DNA of 64,000 nt from Cardiocondyla obscurior (Eukaryota > Arthropoda > Insecta > Hymenoptera > Formicidae), in the NCBI RefSeq assembly GCF_019399895.1, contig NC_091866.1, positions 2,959,501 through 3,023,500 of the forward strand. Reading direction: 5' to 3'. Under the pieces are notes generated by a model that searched no databases, had not been told where the DNA came from, and worked only from the letters and a program-made list of their open reading frames with translations. Below, piece after piece: positions 47,336 to 59,735 of the stretch (the first letter of the stretch is position 1; the number at the start of each line of letters is the position of its first letter). The translations under genes were made by a program, and so were the position numbers.

Positions 47336-50246
47336 GAGATACCAAATTGTATAAGATCGAAAGCCAGAAATCAATCGTCTTTGAGATTATAAACATGGAC
47401 AAAGTTATAGTTCATAGTGTAATTAAAGCTAAATTGAATTGCACGGAAAAATTAATTTATAGGCAAAAGATACTGAACTATAGATAAAACATTGCAAGAC
47501 GTTATGTTTCTCCTGACGTAGCGTGTACAATATATACATCAACCCTTATTGCTGAAGATTAGTAAAACAGTTTTCTTTAAGAAATAATAAATGGTAAATA
47601 ACTCATGCAAATCGCGTATTTAGTAATACATAGTAAACGTAAGAAAACCTTTTTAAAAAAAATACTTTTAGACATTTTTAATGTTTTTTTTTACTTGCAA
47701 TGAAATTATTCTAATATTCTATAATATTAGAAGTCTTACCTGTAACCGATACACTTAACAGATTGATGAAGAAGATGTTCATGAGATAGTTATGCTATAG
47801 TTTCTTGCATCTAACATCCGGTCAGCCGCTCGTCCGCTCATGATCTTTCTTTTACCTCTTTTATCTTTTATTCTTCCATTCAACGCGCCGCCCTTACTCA
47901 CTGGTCACTGGTTCTTATTCTCGTCCAAATCAGATTTTTCGTTTTCGTTGCAGCTGTCGGCGGTGGATAAGAAACCTGGACCAGCTGGTGCTGAACGTCA
48001 TATAATGAAACATAACGCTGGGAACGGTTGGCGTTATTGAAGCAAATATTCGAAAGCCTTCAGAATCTCAAACACTTATCAGATACCGTCCAAACTCTCA
48101 GATATTTCACACTCAGGATTTATTTTACACTATTAAATTACTATCGTGATATGGATATTAATAAGTGGTGAGCTTTATATAAATTTAAATATTAAAAAAT
48201 TAAACACCGGTGCAAGCCATGGTAAGACGCATAGATTTCAAGTTTTGTTGCGTTGAAACTTCCACGATAAATAACAATCTTCGGCGACGTTTCTTTTCTT
48301 TTTTTTATTTTATTTTTTTTTATTGAAACGGCCACGAATTATTTAAAAATAATTGAGTATTCCAGGTGCATTGTTCAGCTCGCGCGCGAAGGAGATCTCC
48401 CCGGGATTGCGTCGCGGTTCATTCATGAAGCCGTTCTTGCGCGAAATCGCACGCCCGATGAAAGAACCGCTCTACCTGCTGCCTGACTGAAGGCAACGAA
48501 CGAACAAGAATGCCGCTAATTGTATCAATTGCGTAAGCGTTTGTATTAATTAAATGGTTCCTGTACGAAAAAAGTTAGATGCCGATTTAGATTGTTTCAA
48601 TAATAATTGTTTTTCGCAGAATATAATTCCCGGCGTGTACAAGTTTAATCCGTACACGGATCATCCAATACAAGATCCCGGGGCGATAGAGGCCCGCACG
48701 AGACAAATTGAAGTTTTTCGCGAACGAACCTGTCCGTAGACCACCGCAAACCCGTCTTCCTTCGCTTCAACTGGCTCCTTTAGAAACGTCGGACTGCTCG
48801 ATTCTGTTCACTTATCTGGTGCTTTATTCTCGCAGCAAACGCCATTTAATTTTTCACACAAAAAGAATTGCAGATTAATAAGTATCTATTTATTGTCTTT
48901 TTTTTTCTTATTTTTTTTTCACTATTTCATTATTCAATTCTTAACGTTTACGTAAAAGTTTTTTTCCTTTGCGCTAAGAATATAGCGCAGTAGTATTTGA
49001 TTTTGTCATAAAAGGTACGTCGAAAGAAGAATGTATTTTTAAACTTAAATTGTGATATAGAAATTAATATAAAATTTATATATGTATGTTGCAGGGAGAA
49101 GAGATGTCGCGGACAAGTGAAAAACTTAATCGAGCTGTGGGTGCAAAGATCACTTTTTTAATTTGCTTTCCTTCCCGCATACTGAAACAGAATTGTCAAT
49201 TTTCGACAGGTTGTAATTAATTGATTTAATCTCGGCCAAGATTATTATAGTCTTCTTCGAAAATTGTCAATGTTTCTCGATTTCAGCGTTACACACGTAG
49301 TTCGCCTGTCTTTTCCGGATACGAGATGGCAACCAGTTTGCCGGCCGCTCGGTGGTGAACAACATCGTCTTTTTTCATCGAAGCATATGCCGAGACTATA
49401 TTAGGAAACTTGCAGTCACGTGTAAGAGGAGATAGAGCGCGTAGGCGCGTGACAGAACAAAAAACAAAATTAAAAAAAAGAATGAAACGAAAATTCGATA
49501 CGAATACGAATTAAAATCGTATCGATATATATTTAGCGTACTCGCGTGAGGTAAGCCAGCTGTTTTTTTTTAATTTGATTGATATAAGATTCTTTAGCAC
49601 GCGGCTGCGAAATTTTTACATCGAATTTAACGCATCCTTTCTTCCTTCCTTCCAGGCTTCTCGTGTGCTTGCCAAAATTTTTCTTTTTTTCGGCATGCAT
49701 CGCCGCCTGTGCCCGTATTAGGAAACTTGCAGGCATTGTGTTTGACTTTCTCGACAACGAGCGAACAACGATGACGACGAACCGACGAGCGTTCCGTTTC
49801 GTTTTCCTTCGTTTTGCGCTCGATAATCATTAGGAAAATGACGACGCGCGGAAATTTCGTGCGACTTTTTCCCGTAAAATATTTTCTCGTTTTTAAATCC
49901 TTGAGAATATTTAGTAAATTCAAATTTAGTACGTATTAAATATAATTAAATAAAAAAAAATTTTCTTTTACAGGTGGAGAAGTGACCATCGAATTTTTAA
50001 TGTGACAACCGGCTGCGCACAGAAGTAATTTTTCTTTTATCACGCATGTACAGTAAATGCACGCGCGTGTGATGCGTGTAGATGTGCGTGCATCGCACAG
50101 ACACATCGATCGATGATAAAAAGCTTTCAAGGTGAGCCGGACCGACATATGAATGGCCGTATGCATGAATGGGTGGCTGTACGCACTCCGGAGGGACTTA
50201 ACTGCTGGATGCTGTGCTTGTTATGTGTTCGGCTAGTGTATATATG

Positions 50247-50566
50247 TATACACATATAGGGTGTCCGACAACTTAGTTTTAACAACAGTCTCTTATTAAT
50301 TAAGTATAAATTACTTATCTTGCAATAATATAATTAATATAAATGACCTAATGTCATGTGAATCGAACGGCAAGTGTTCTAAATAATTATTAAATTAATT
50401 AAGCCGCGTGAAAATTCAATTATTAATTTGCCGCGCCGAATTTTCTTGGCAATTATATGTAAGTTATTTCTTTACTTTTTTTTTATCGCCAAGGAACTGA
50501 TTCCTAGATAAAATATCTGTTACTTGAATTACAGTCGTTAATTCGTGACACCTTATATGTCATGTA
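50247..50566. mobile_element. TIR-bearing MITE-like element (about 0.3 kb)
   Basis: Left end GTATACACATATAGGGTGTC and the reverse complement of the right end GTATACATGACATATAAGGT followed by GTC share the core CATATA(G/A)GGTGTC. Internal sequence also has inverted pieces (GCCGCGTGAAAATT against AATTTGCCGCGCCGAATT). No transposase frame. Family not recognised. Confidence 0.5.
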
Positions 50567-52085
50567 TACGTGTGCACGTTGTATCATGTGGCATTCGTAC
50601 GTCTCTCAGCCTCCAGCCCATGCAACGAGCCTACAAACGTGATTCGCCATCACAACGTCCCGGCGTTGGTATCGCATCAATGAAGCCAAACGGGAAGAAG
50701 TGTCTCAAAGGTTTTAATTAAGATTCCTCGTAAAGCGGCTTTTTTTATAAAACGCGAATTTGACAAAAAAAAAGAATTGCACCATTTACGAGTATGGCGC
50801 TCGTTAATGATCACCGTGACGTGACGTGGCCGGACTTATTCATAAAATTCATCCGGCACATATAGAATTGTATTTCAACGGCTCTTTTTTTTTCGTTGCG
50901 TGTAACCCTTTGTGATATCCTGAAATTGTTACAGAAAATTAACTTAATAGAATAAAAAGAAAAAAAATTGATCGCACCAGTATAAGATTGCAACTGCAAA
51001 ATTTTTTCGGAATTATGTACGTAATAGCTCTTTGAAAATGGAATCTATACTATGCGATGCATCATTAACAATTTATTTTATTATTATAGACTATAAGGAT
51101 TTTTCGTTAACATGAGCATAAGTATAAAATGATTTTATTTGTTGCTGCATGAAACACAACAGCAGTGTAGGACGGTTTGCAATTTGTAATTATCCGGCTG
51201 AAAGATTCTATAGTCTATAAAAATAATTTTCTTACTTAATTATTCCTCTTACTGTATTATTGCACTTTAATATACAAACAAGTTGCACTTTTATAATATA
51301 ATACCGGCAAATGTTCCAGTATTCAAACATCCTCCAACCTGTAAATGAAAAACTTGATTGTGCGCAATATCGATGGAAAATTATAATTATGTCGATCATT
51401 GCATAAGCTCGTGTTTTCTTTTTTTTTCCTTTTTTTTTTCCTTATGTGCTACTGTTATGCACACGATATTGTTCTATATAAATATTCATTAGAAGTAAAA
51501 CAAAAAAAAACATGTTTACAATTTAAAAAGAGTATAAATAAGACTAGAATTCAGTAGACGATATTCCGCTTAAAAAGTTATGACGGTATCGGTATAAATC
51601 TCACTCTGATACCGTCCCAAATGCATCGCAGTTATAATAAACTAAAAATGAATTACGATCGTACAACTTTAATCCAGTATGGCAAGAGCAAAAATTACTC
51701 TTTGGTTGAACCATCCTCTATTACGATTTTATGTACATTTCAGTCTCTCATCTTTGGCACTAAGCTATGATCGAATTAATTTTATTTTCGCGTAAGGTAC
51801 GTTACGGCAAAATGCTATTAAGATCGATATATCTTTTTATCGCGATAATAAGTACACCGATAACGATTTTGCACACGCTTCTTCCGTAATAATATTCGAC
51901 ATTTATTTACATAACGATGAAAAATTTAATAATGAAAATGCCGAGATTGTAATAGCTTTTAAATGAAAAGTATTTAGAAAACTTATTCGCGCGTGGTACA
52001 TTTGTCATATGGCGGTATGATGCGCGCCGGACTGAAATATATGTCGCACCGTGTTATGGATATCGTTGATTGTGAACGCTGAGTC

Positions 52086-55000
52086 TCACGTGAGAGGTAA
52101 AGTCCGATGATCCTCTACGAAAGTGCTCGGCACGTCCAACAGATTGCTACGAGGAAGCGGCGAAGGAACGAGAGAGGGTTCCCCGTCGACTTCAACATCA
52201 GCATCGGCGTCTATGGCTACGGGAGCACCGCTGGCACAGCCACTCAGTTCGCGTACGTTACCGGGCAAATAGTCTTTCCAGCTTCTGAAGAGATATCTAG
52301 TGAATTTCCTGAGCTGTCGAAACTTGCAGTAGGTAGCACCCTCCGCGGATTCCAACTGTTGCGTTTGAATGAGGAAGCCCTTCTCCTTGAAGGTTTGCTC
52401 CAGCTTTTCGCGCTGCAGTGATTTTCTGGTCTTTCTCTTTCGCCGACCGTCATCCTGGCCGGCCGAGCTCCTCTGGCACGGCGTCGGTGGTTGGATCCTT
52501 TCGCCGGCGGCGTTTAGAAATGCCCCGGCGGCGGAAGTGCTGCCAGATTGACCGGCCGGTTGCTGAAGGGCCTCTCTGGGAAAGAACTCGTAGCCACGCA
52601 TGCTCTTGTCACCGGTACCGCTGTAATAGCGAAAATTTCCACCTGAGTCGACGGAGAGACTTTTCTTCTCCTGTAAACTAGGCTTGGCGCCACCGGTGAA
52701 CTTAAATTTGCATATGCTCACTTCTGTCGCCGGATTATTATTATTTTCGGTTGGCATCGGAGGGATAAATATGGCCGAGCGCTTTCGTTTCGTTGGTTGA
52801 TTTTGCTGTTGACTTAGGGGCGCGTTTCTCTTCGGCCTCGGTGACGTGGAAGTGGCAGTCGACACCGGGATCGTTTGAACGGTGGACATCGGAGGCACTT
52901 GGGCCGCATTCTTCGTCTCCATCATTGAGTATATCGATTTAGGCACGATTTTTTGCTCTCTCGGCGGCTGGTCCGTTGCCGGTGGTGGACACTTCTCATT
53001 TTGAGCGACCTTTTGATAGTAGAGCAACTGAGATTGCAGTGCCATTGGGTGAATAAATACCCCAGCATTCGGCCAGTACACGAAGCCGGAGTTATGGCCG
53101 ATCATAGGATCGATCACATTGTTATTATGATTAACGAAATTGTTATTCGATCGATGAGCAACTGGATCCGAGTAGCTCCCTGGTTCCGATAGATAATTCG
53201 TTCCTAGGCACTCTACCTCTTCGCCATCGCTAGACGTTTCGCTTTTCACTTGGCCCGACTCGTAAACATTCCCGTGCTTTCGTAGCAATCGAATCTTCAA
53301 TTGATTCAGGTCTCTGATGCAGAGATTCAACGGCTCGTCCTGCTCCCGCGTGTTCTCAGATAACGCCAAGTTCCGCCGAGTTTCCTGGGTCAACCGTTTT
53401 TCCAGCAAGCTGCTGATCCTGTTTTGAACGTCGGTCCTTTGAAAAGGTACTTGAGGCGACACACGTTCTCGAATGTCTTGCTTATCCCGAGGCGACAGTC
53501 TCTTCTCTTCGTGGCCAGGAGTGCCCGGCAATATCGTACCATAATTTTTGTAGATCAAGTGACATATATCGGCTTTTTTCGGTTTCCGACCGCGTCTTGG
53601 CTTGCTGTTGTCGAGCGTGATCTCGCCCATGTACGGCAAATCGGAATATTTCATGGGAGGCCTGGTGGACGTTTGCGACTGCGGCTGCGGCTGCTGAACG
53701 TGATGACTGGGATAAGTCGTATTGGAAATTTGCGAGGACACAGACGTAATGACGGATCTTCTAGCACCGGTGACTTGATTGTGGCCGAGACTCGCCGGGC
53801 ATTGAGGCGATGCGATTTGCGGACAAAGCTCTTGTTGCATCGCCGCGATTCGTTGCAGCCAGCCGTGTACGTCGGCAACGGGACTTGGGGTAGACGTTGA
53901 ATTCGTCGGCGCTGGACTGGGTGCTGCTGGCTCGATAATGCGTGGCGGCGAAGAATTCAGAGTCTCTTGTGCCAGTGACGCCTCGTAATGATCCAGATAT
54001 TCCGGCGGCAACGCTTGATGATGAAACTTTAGCTTCCATCGCGATTTTCTGCGGCCACGACTAAAACGGACGATATTTTATAGTTTGACATTACTTAAAT
54101 TAATAGGCCAGCTTATTTCTTATTATACTAACAAACAATTCCGAGATTAATCCGCAATTTTTTTAATACAAAAAAAAAAAATTAAATTAAAAGATAGTTC
54201 GTTATCCGTTGAAGTAAGGGAAAGGAATTACAGCATGTATTCTTATTATAGTTTGATAAACCGGCTGTTGCGTTAACCGGGAAGAAAAGTACTTGAACTA
54301 GCATGCAGTTGTGCCTCTTTACGTCGGCGATATCGCTCTTTCATTAACGCCAGTGACTGCATTCCGAGCCACACCTTAATAGCGTTTTGTGCCGCGCGGT
54401 ATGGCGCCTTCGCTCGTATGCAGAAAGCGTGCGCCGCGCTTCTGCTTCTTCTTCTTCATCTCTAGTCGGGACCGGGCCGTTTAATGAAATTCAATAATAA
54501 CGGTAATCGACTCTCTCGCGACGCGCGTTTCGCTGACGTATACTTGCAGTGCTTTTTCCTTCTTCGCGTGCCCGTGCCCGTGCGCGACGCGCGTATCTCT
54601 TCGGAAGACTCGCTCGACACGAACCAGTTTCCTGGCGCCTATCTTTCTTGTCGACGCGACGACCGCAGTTAAGGCACTTTCCTGGACATCGGCCGGTTTT
54701 ACGTTAAAGACATCGTTAGAGGCAGGACGCAAAAAAAAAAAAAAAAGGAAGAAGATAAGAGATAACCCGAGTCGCGTCGCCACCGCGGATCGCGCTACCT
54801 GACAATGTAAGCCGTCGCGAGACATACTCATCATACGAGATTTATTTCATCAAGGAAAACGAAATCTTCGGCAAACATATATCGGTTCGTACGTAAACGA
54901 GAGCTTAAATTATTACCGTATCTTCTGTTTAACCACTTGCGCTGGAAAATTGTGTCACGCACGTCGCGATGGTTTTTTTTTTCTTTTTAATATTTATCGA

Positions 55001-56004
55001 CAAAACAAAAATAGTATTCATATATTTTCTCGTTTCAAGTCGCTTCACGGCGAGCTGCAGCGAAGTTTTTACACGCACGTGTCGGCTAATTGTTGCCCAG
55101 CGCAAGTAGTTAAACGATAAATAAACGCCGCGCGGAAATAAATTAAAAGGAAAGAAAAATTAATTACCTAGTTCGCCCACGGTTATTAGAATCCGAAGCA
55201 GTTAATGTTGAATTTTCCTCCAATCCTTGAATATGATTAACTTGCTGTTCGTGCTTGCTGTCCACCAAACCCGCCACGTTGCCTATGTCCACTTGCGGGC
55301 TATCAAAAGCGACAAAAGAGACTTTCGTTCACCGGTGCTTGCGTCAGTTCTGACATAATTTTTTTTTTCTCTATCAATTTCTAACTACGGAAAAAGATAT
55401 AATACGTCCAAAGTTATGTACGATTAATAGAAAAAAAAAGTTTCTTATCATTAAACTCGATTTATTAGTATCGCAATCGATCAATGATGAAAATAACGTA
55501 AGCGCGTGAAAAGAAAATTTTTTGCCGCCAGTGTTATTATCGCATATTCATTTTTAATACTTCGCAATCATAATTAACTAACTGTAATATCATAAAAATT
55601 ATTTTATCAAACAAAATATGGATTTCTATTGTTTAAAAGAGGCTTCTTCATTAAAACGACACGGTTCTAAGATCCAGCAGGCTTACTGTTACAATTTATT
55701 TTTTAATGATAAAAGAAATATAGTGTTCTGCGGCAGCAAAATTTTTTTTTTCTCGTCACGCGACTCTGAAAGGCTCTTGAATATCAAAAAGACCAGACTC
55801 ACCTCAGGGCGTTAGCATCGCGACTTCGCTCGTCTTCCTCCTGTGGCTCTTGCTTGACAGCCATGTGGATCAGAGGCGATAGCGGGCAACGCAAATGTGC
55901 GGTGTGATGCAAATGATGTTGCAAACCAGCGCCGTCGGTGAGACCACTGTCTATGCCGATAGACTGTGTGCGCGGCACAACTTCCTCGGTCTGCATAGTG
56001 CCCC
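52086..56004 (-). CDS. Unassigned nuclear-type protein with AT-hook (3' part of gene; 5' end open)
   Basis: Three exons from the right: 55803-56004, 55168-55299, 52086-54060, all phases agree; 766 aa from the first ATG (55996), but the exon is open upstream of it and begins at an acceptor, so more coding sequence may lie to the right. Features: IHMAVKQEPQEED (a typical SUMO site), RGRRKSRWKLKFHHQALPPE basic block, AT-hook KPRRGRKPKK at about residues 262-271, DEPLNL at about 350-356 (like a CtBP-binding motif), a Lys/Arg nuclear signal PTKRKRS, Gln/Pro/Ser-rich linkers, and a Lys/Arg-rich, aromatic block at about 650-709 (RKSLQREKLEQTF... FTRYLFRSWKDYLPG) that looks like a folded or conserved domain. 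The stop is at 52086-52088. I infer a transcriptional regulator. I do not recognise the family with confidence. Confidence 0.72.
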
Positions 56005-56249
56005 CTGTAAATTAAAGTATCACGATTCGTTATTGTCAAGCTGATTCCACCTTGATACATATTTTTAATTTATTTTATTTTATTTTTTTTTTTTGACAGG
56101 CAAAAAAATTTCTGGACACACCTATAGGTGAACGTTTCGAAAGCTTGTTTATTGAATTTGAATCAGGTTTTAAAGTGCGCGGTTCCAAGTCAAGTGTGCA
56201 TTTAATAAGTCGTTAGTTATTGGTCGAACTTAGCTCAGCCACTCTCAAT

Positions 56250-56326
56250 TAATTAAAAAAAAAAAAAAGAAAAAAAAAGAAAAAAAAAGAAAAAAAAGAA
56301 AAAAAAAAGGAAAAAGAAAAAAAGAA
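56250..56326 (+). repeat. A-rich (A8G)n-type microsatellite
   Basis: About 75 bases of A-runs broken by single G every eight or nine bases. No target-site duplication or retroposed body was identified to its left. Confidence 0.8.
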
Positions 56327-59300
56327 CGAGGTCGGAAGTAGCCGGCCATACGAACAGCTTCCACTTTCTTATTTCGGTGTGCGTGAAAGGTCGCGCGTGG
56401 GTTGTCGTCGAAGCCGGAGATCGTTGCCTGTGTGCGCGAACGAATTGCGGAATATTCATAACCGCCGTATTAACGAGTGGAATTAATGCCGCGCACGCGG
56501 TTGCGTTGCATGGAGATTTGACGGGCGTGAGAAATGGCAGAAATTAAACGAATGTCCGACGCGCAAATGGATAAACGATCGAGCGCACCTATTGCCATCG
56601 TTGCACCATCGGGCAAGCCGCGTAGGCGACCGCGTGTCTGTTCAAGGCTCCGATATCGCACAATGGCAAGTATCGTGCGTTACGTGCGATAGAGATCCGC
56701 TTGGGAACGTCTCGCGAGACAATTCGCAATGTTTAACGCCGGTCACCTGTCACAGGATGATAATTCGTCATCGAAATTCCGAGCCGCGACGCACGAGCTC
56801 GCACCAACCGAAGTACCATACTCAGTCAACACTTATTGTATTCTGATATTCGTTAATATTGTATCGCGCGACCGATCTTTAAATATTATACGTAAAAATT
56901 ACAATAAACGTTCATATGTGTCACTGGTAACGAAAGGAGAAGTAATCTTGTATTATGTAATTTTATACTAATATTTAAAGACCGGATAAGAAATGATTAG
57001 AGCCGATATAATAAAAAAGTCAGCGACCGGCGGCGGCGATGTCAGAAAATGATACGCACGAAGAAGGCTGAAACGGAGAAAGGAGACGCGCAAAAGACGA
57101 AGAAGCGTATTATACATACTGTGACTTTGCGCAGCAGCGTTGGATAAAAATATTCCTGTGCGAAAATAGAACCTGCAACACGCCGGCATAGCCCACCGAA
57201 AACCCGCAATTCTTGAGCCATACTTGGCCTAGTCGATCAGGTTTCAATGCTACGCGAGAATCCGCCTGTGCCGGCTGTTATTTCAGTATCCCGGGATACA
57301 AAATTTTCATGCAACGTTGAGTCATTTCTTAATGACTCAAGATCTCGAAGACAGTCGGAAGTAAATCGTACAGCGAAAGCAATAATTCAATTGTGTAAAT
57401 GTTAAAGCAAGCTTTTAAAACGGAATATCGATGGAAATAAAGAAATAAAATTGAAAATCTTTTCTTTTTCTTTCCTCTTTTCTTTCTTTTTTTTTTTATG
57501 TACGAGGTCTTTAAACTTGAAAAAGAACCCTTCAAGTTTTCTAAAAATTTATTAAGTTTAAAATCATGAAAATGTACGACGTTTTAATTAGCGGACATTA
57601 AAAAAAAAATTGTTTGACGTGCAAACATGCGCGAAAAGGCAAGATCGGTAAAAGATATTAATATCGATATGTGCGGGAGGTGGCTCGTTTTCATTGAAGA
57701 CCAGTTATAGAATGATGCAGGCGGACGCGTAACTACAATTTATTTTTTGGCTATTTTTAGTGTTTGGCGTAGCGCCACTATTTTCGGTTCTCTCAAATTT
57801 CTCACTCCATATTTAGGATTATGGCTGGATGGTATCGCGCCGCACCAAGCATTTATGAATGCTAAAGCACGCGCATTATACTGTTGCGTGTCTAATTTCA
57901 TGCACAATGTTAATCAGATTAAACAACGATAATAACAAATGACCTCGCTCTAAAAAATTAGATGTACGTACATGTAACTAGCCGTTTATAAAAAGTACCT
58001 TTGAGAATCCATCGCGCCTCATTCAAATCTCTCTCTCTTTTTTTTCTTTGTAGCAACGCACAGTACTTATGATACATGAGAAACAAAACGTAATAATGAT
58101 TTTCCCCGTTATCTTAATTTTCCAACAATTATCGCGAACGGACGTCGAACGTACTTTGGTTATTCGCAGGCAACAAGTGGACGAATCGGAGTAGAAGTTT
58201 GTTCCGCGAGAAAACATGTGGTCTCTTCCGGACTATTGGCAGAAGCGCAACTAGGTTAAAAACGGAAAGTCAGTCGCGATGCTCGCGAACATGTCAAGGT
58301 GATGCAACGACTGGAGAAAAGATTCCTCGAAAAAAAAAAAAAAGAAAAAAAAAGAATTTTCTCTTTCACTCTCGCGAGCGACAAAATGTTCTTGAAGTCA
58401 CCAAGATCGATTTGCTCATACATTGTGACCTATTAAGACAGACCGTGATCTATTAGCCTGATTGAGATGCCGTTATGGATCCGTAATTACGCGTAACACC
58501 CGCGCGAACCACGCAGCGCAGCATCCCACGTGAAAAAAACGGTAGAATTCGCTCCGAATAATCTCGTTTATCCGCCGATCATCGTTTTCATTCAGACACC
58601 ATTTTTTTTTATCTACTCGCAGATACAAATAAAAAAAAATTCGCGATTACTCGAAGAACCAAATTGACGAATAATCCTATGCCCGATTAATACTCCCTTC
58701 AAGCTCATTCGCACCCTGCTAATTACCTGTGACGGGAAAATTGCTTTCCGGCAACATGAACGTATTGTTCTCGGCGAGTCCTCTTCTTGAAAAGCCGCAA
58801 GCTGCAAATCAGCTTCGCGCGTCGGCGACGTTTTAGGCCTACGTTACTCGGTTTTCACGCGCGATCGGTTTCCCGCTAGACCGAATGACAATGGTCATTG
58901 TCGGGTTGAGCACGATCAATCACACGAGTCACAGATCGCGATTAATCACCTTCGCCCGAGCCTTTCAATGCATCGCGATCGGCCCACGCGAACGGCTCTG
59001 CCTCTGCCTCGTGAAATCCCACCGGGCAGGTAAATATCGAGAGATATCTCGAAGGAGAAGAATGGAAGGTACACGAAAGGGGGAAGAAAACGTTAACGCG
59101 TCAATAAATTACCACCTGAACGAAAAGACCGACCGTATTAATTGCGAGATGAAGTTGACAGGACGGGACAAATAAATAGCGAGAAAGGAAACGGTTGCGG
59201 AAGAGAGGAAGCGATATCGGCTGAGCGAAGCGAAGTGTTTTGAAGCACTTTTGGCACTGTTACGATCGGGAGTGAAGTGGGATAAGCGACAACTCCACCG

Positions 59301-59509
59301 TGAGCAACGATCTACACCGTCGGAGGACGAGGGGAGAAAAGTCGGCGAAGCGACGAAGACGACAACCGCGACAACGACCAACCCTCTGCAGGCCAAGAAA
59401 AGCGAGCAGAGGTGCGGGAGTATATTCTCGATTTGGGCGGATGGAAATCTGAGATTGCTCCATATTGGGCTGTGCGCCACGGAGGTGCTCTGTAATAGCA
59501 GAGCTCGAC

Positions 59510-59735
59510 TTCTTCCCTCTCTATCCCGCCCCTCGACTCCTCTCTTTCTCTTCCTTCCCTTCTTCGACTACTACTGCTACCTCATCTCGGTCCCTCTTTC
59601 GCGCTCTCTCCTCTTCTAACTTTGACACGTGTAAACGTGTGTCTGTACGCACAAACGACCGTCTTTATCTTCCCTCGCTCCATTCTCTCCTTCTCAATCC
59701 TCCGCTCGCGTTTTCCCTCTCTCTATACGCGATGA
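59510..59735. repeat. Pyrimidine-rich tract
   Basis: CTCTTTCTCTTCCTTCCCTTC-like low-complexity stretch of more than 200 bases with a strong strand bias for C and T, in the upstream noncoding region. Confidence 0.6.

Larger units (their letters stand above)
46868..52085. other. Spacer between eIF3c and the AT-hook gene
   Basis: About 5.2 kb with no gene I can assign. It holds a CTCGGTCA-type tandem repeat (47268-47335), a few short open frames with splice-like flanks (47955-48040, 48366-48487, 48554-48739) that match nothing I know, a TIR-bearing element at 50247-50566 and long 3' UTR-like sequence left of 52086. Several - strand AATAAA signals are possible for the AT-hook gene. Confidence 0.4.

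Noticed and set aside
54481..54834. Possible 117-codon gene in the intron of the AT-hook gene
   Set aside because: Runs through a poly(A) stretch, has no motifs, and lies wholly inside an intron with good splice sites for the host gene.
52086..56004. Assignment of the AT-hook gene to the E93/Mblk-1 (LCoR-like) ecdysone-response factor
   Set aside because: The SUMO and CtBP-like motifs and large exon recall that family, but the defining Psq-type helix-turn-helix domains are not found in any exon I can read on the - strand down to eIF3c.
56100..56330. SINE with A-rich tail and a box-A-like TAGCTCAGCC
   Set aside because: A possible B-box-like piece lies on the wrong side of the A-box, no duplication flanks the A-rich tract, and the tract is a simple A8G microsatellite.
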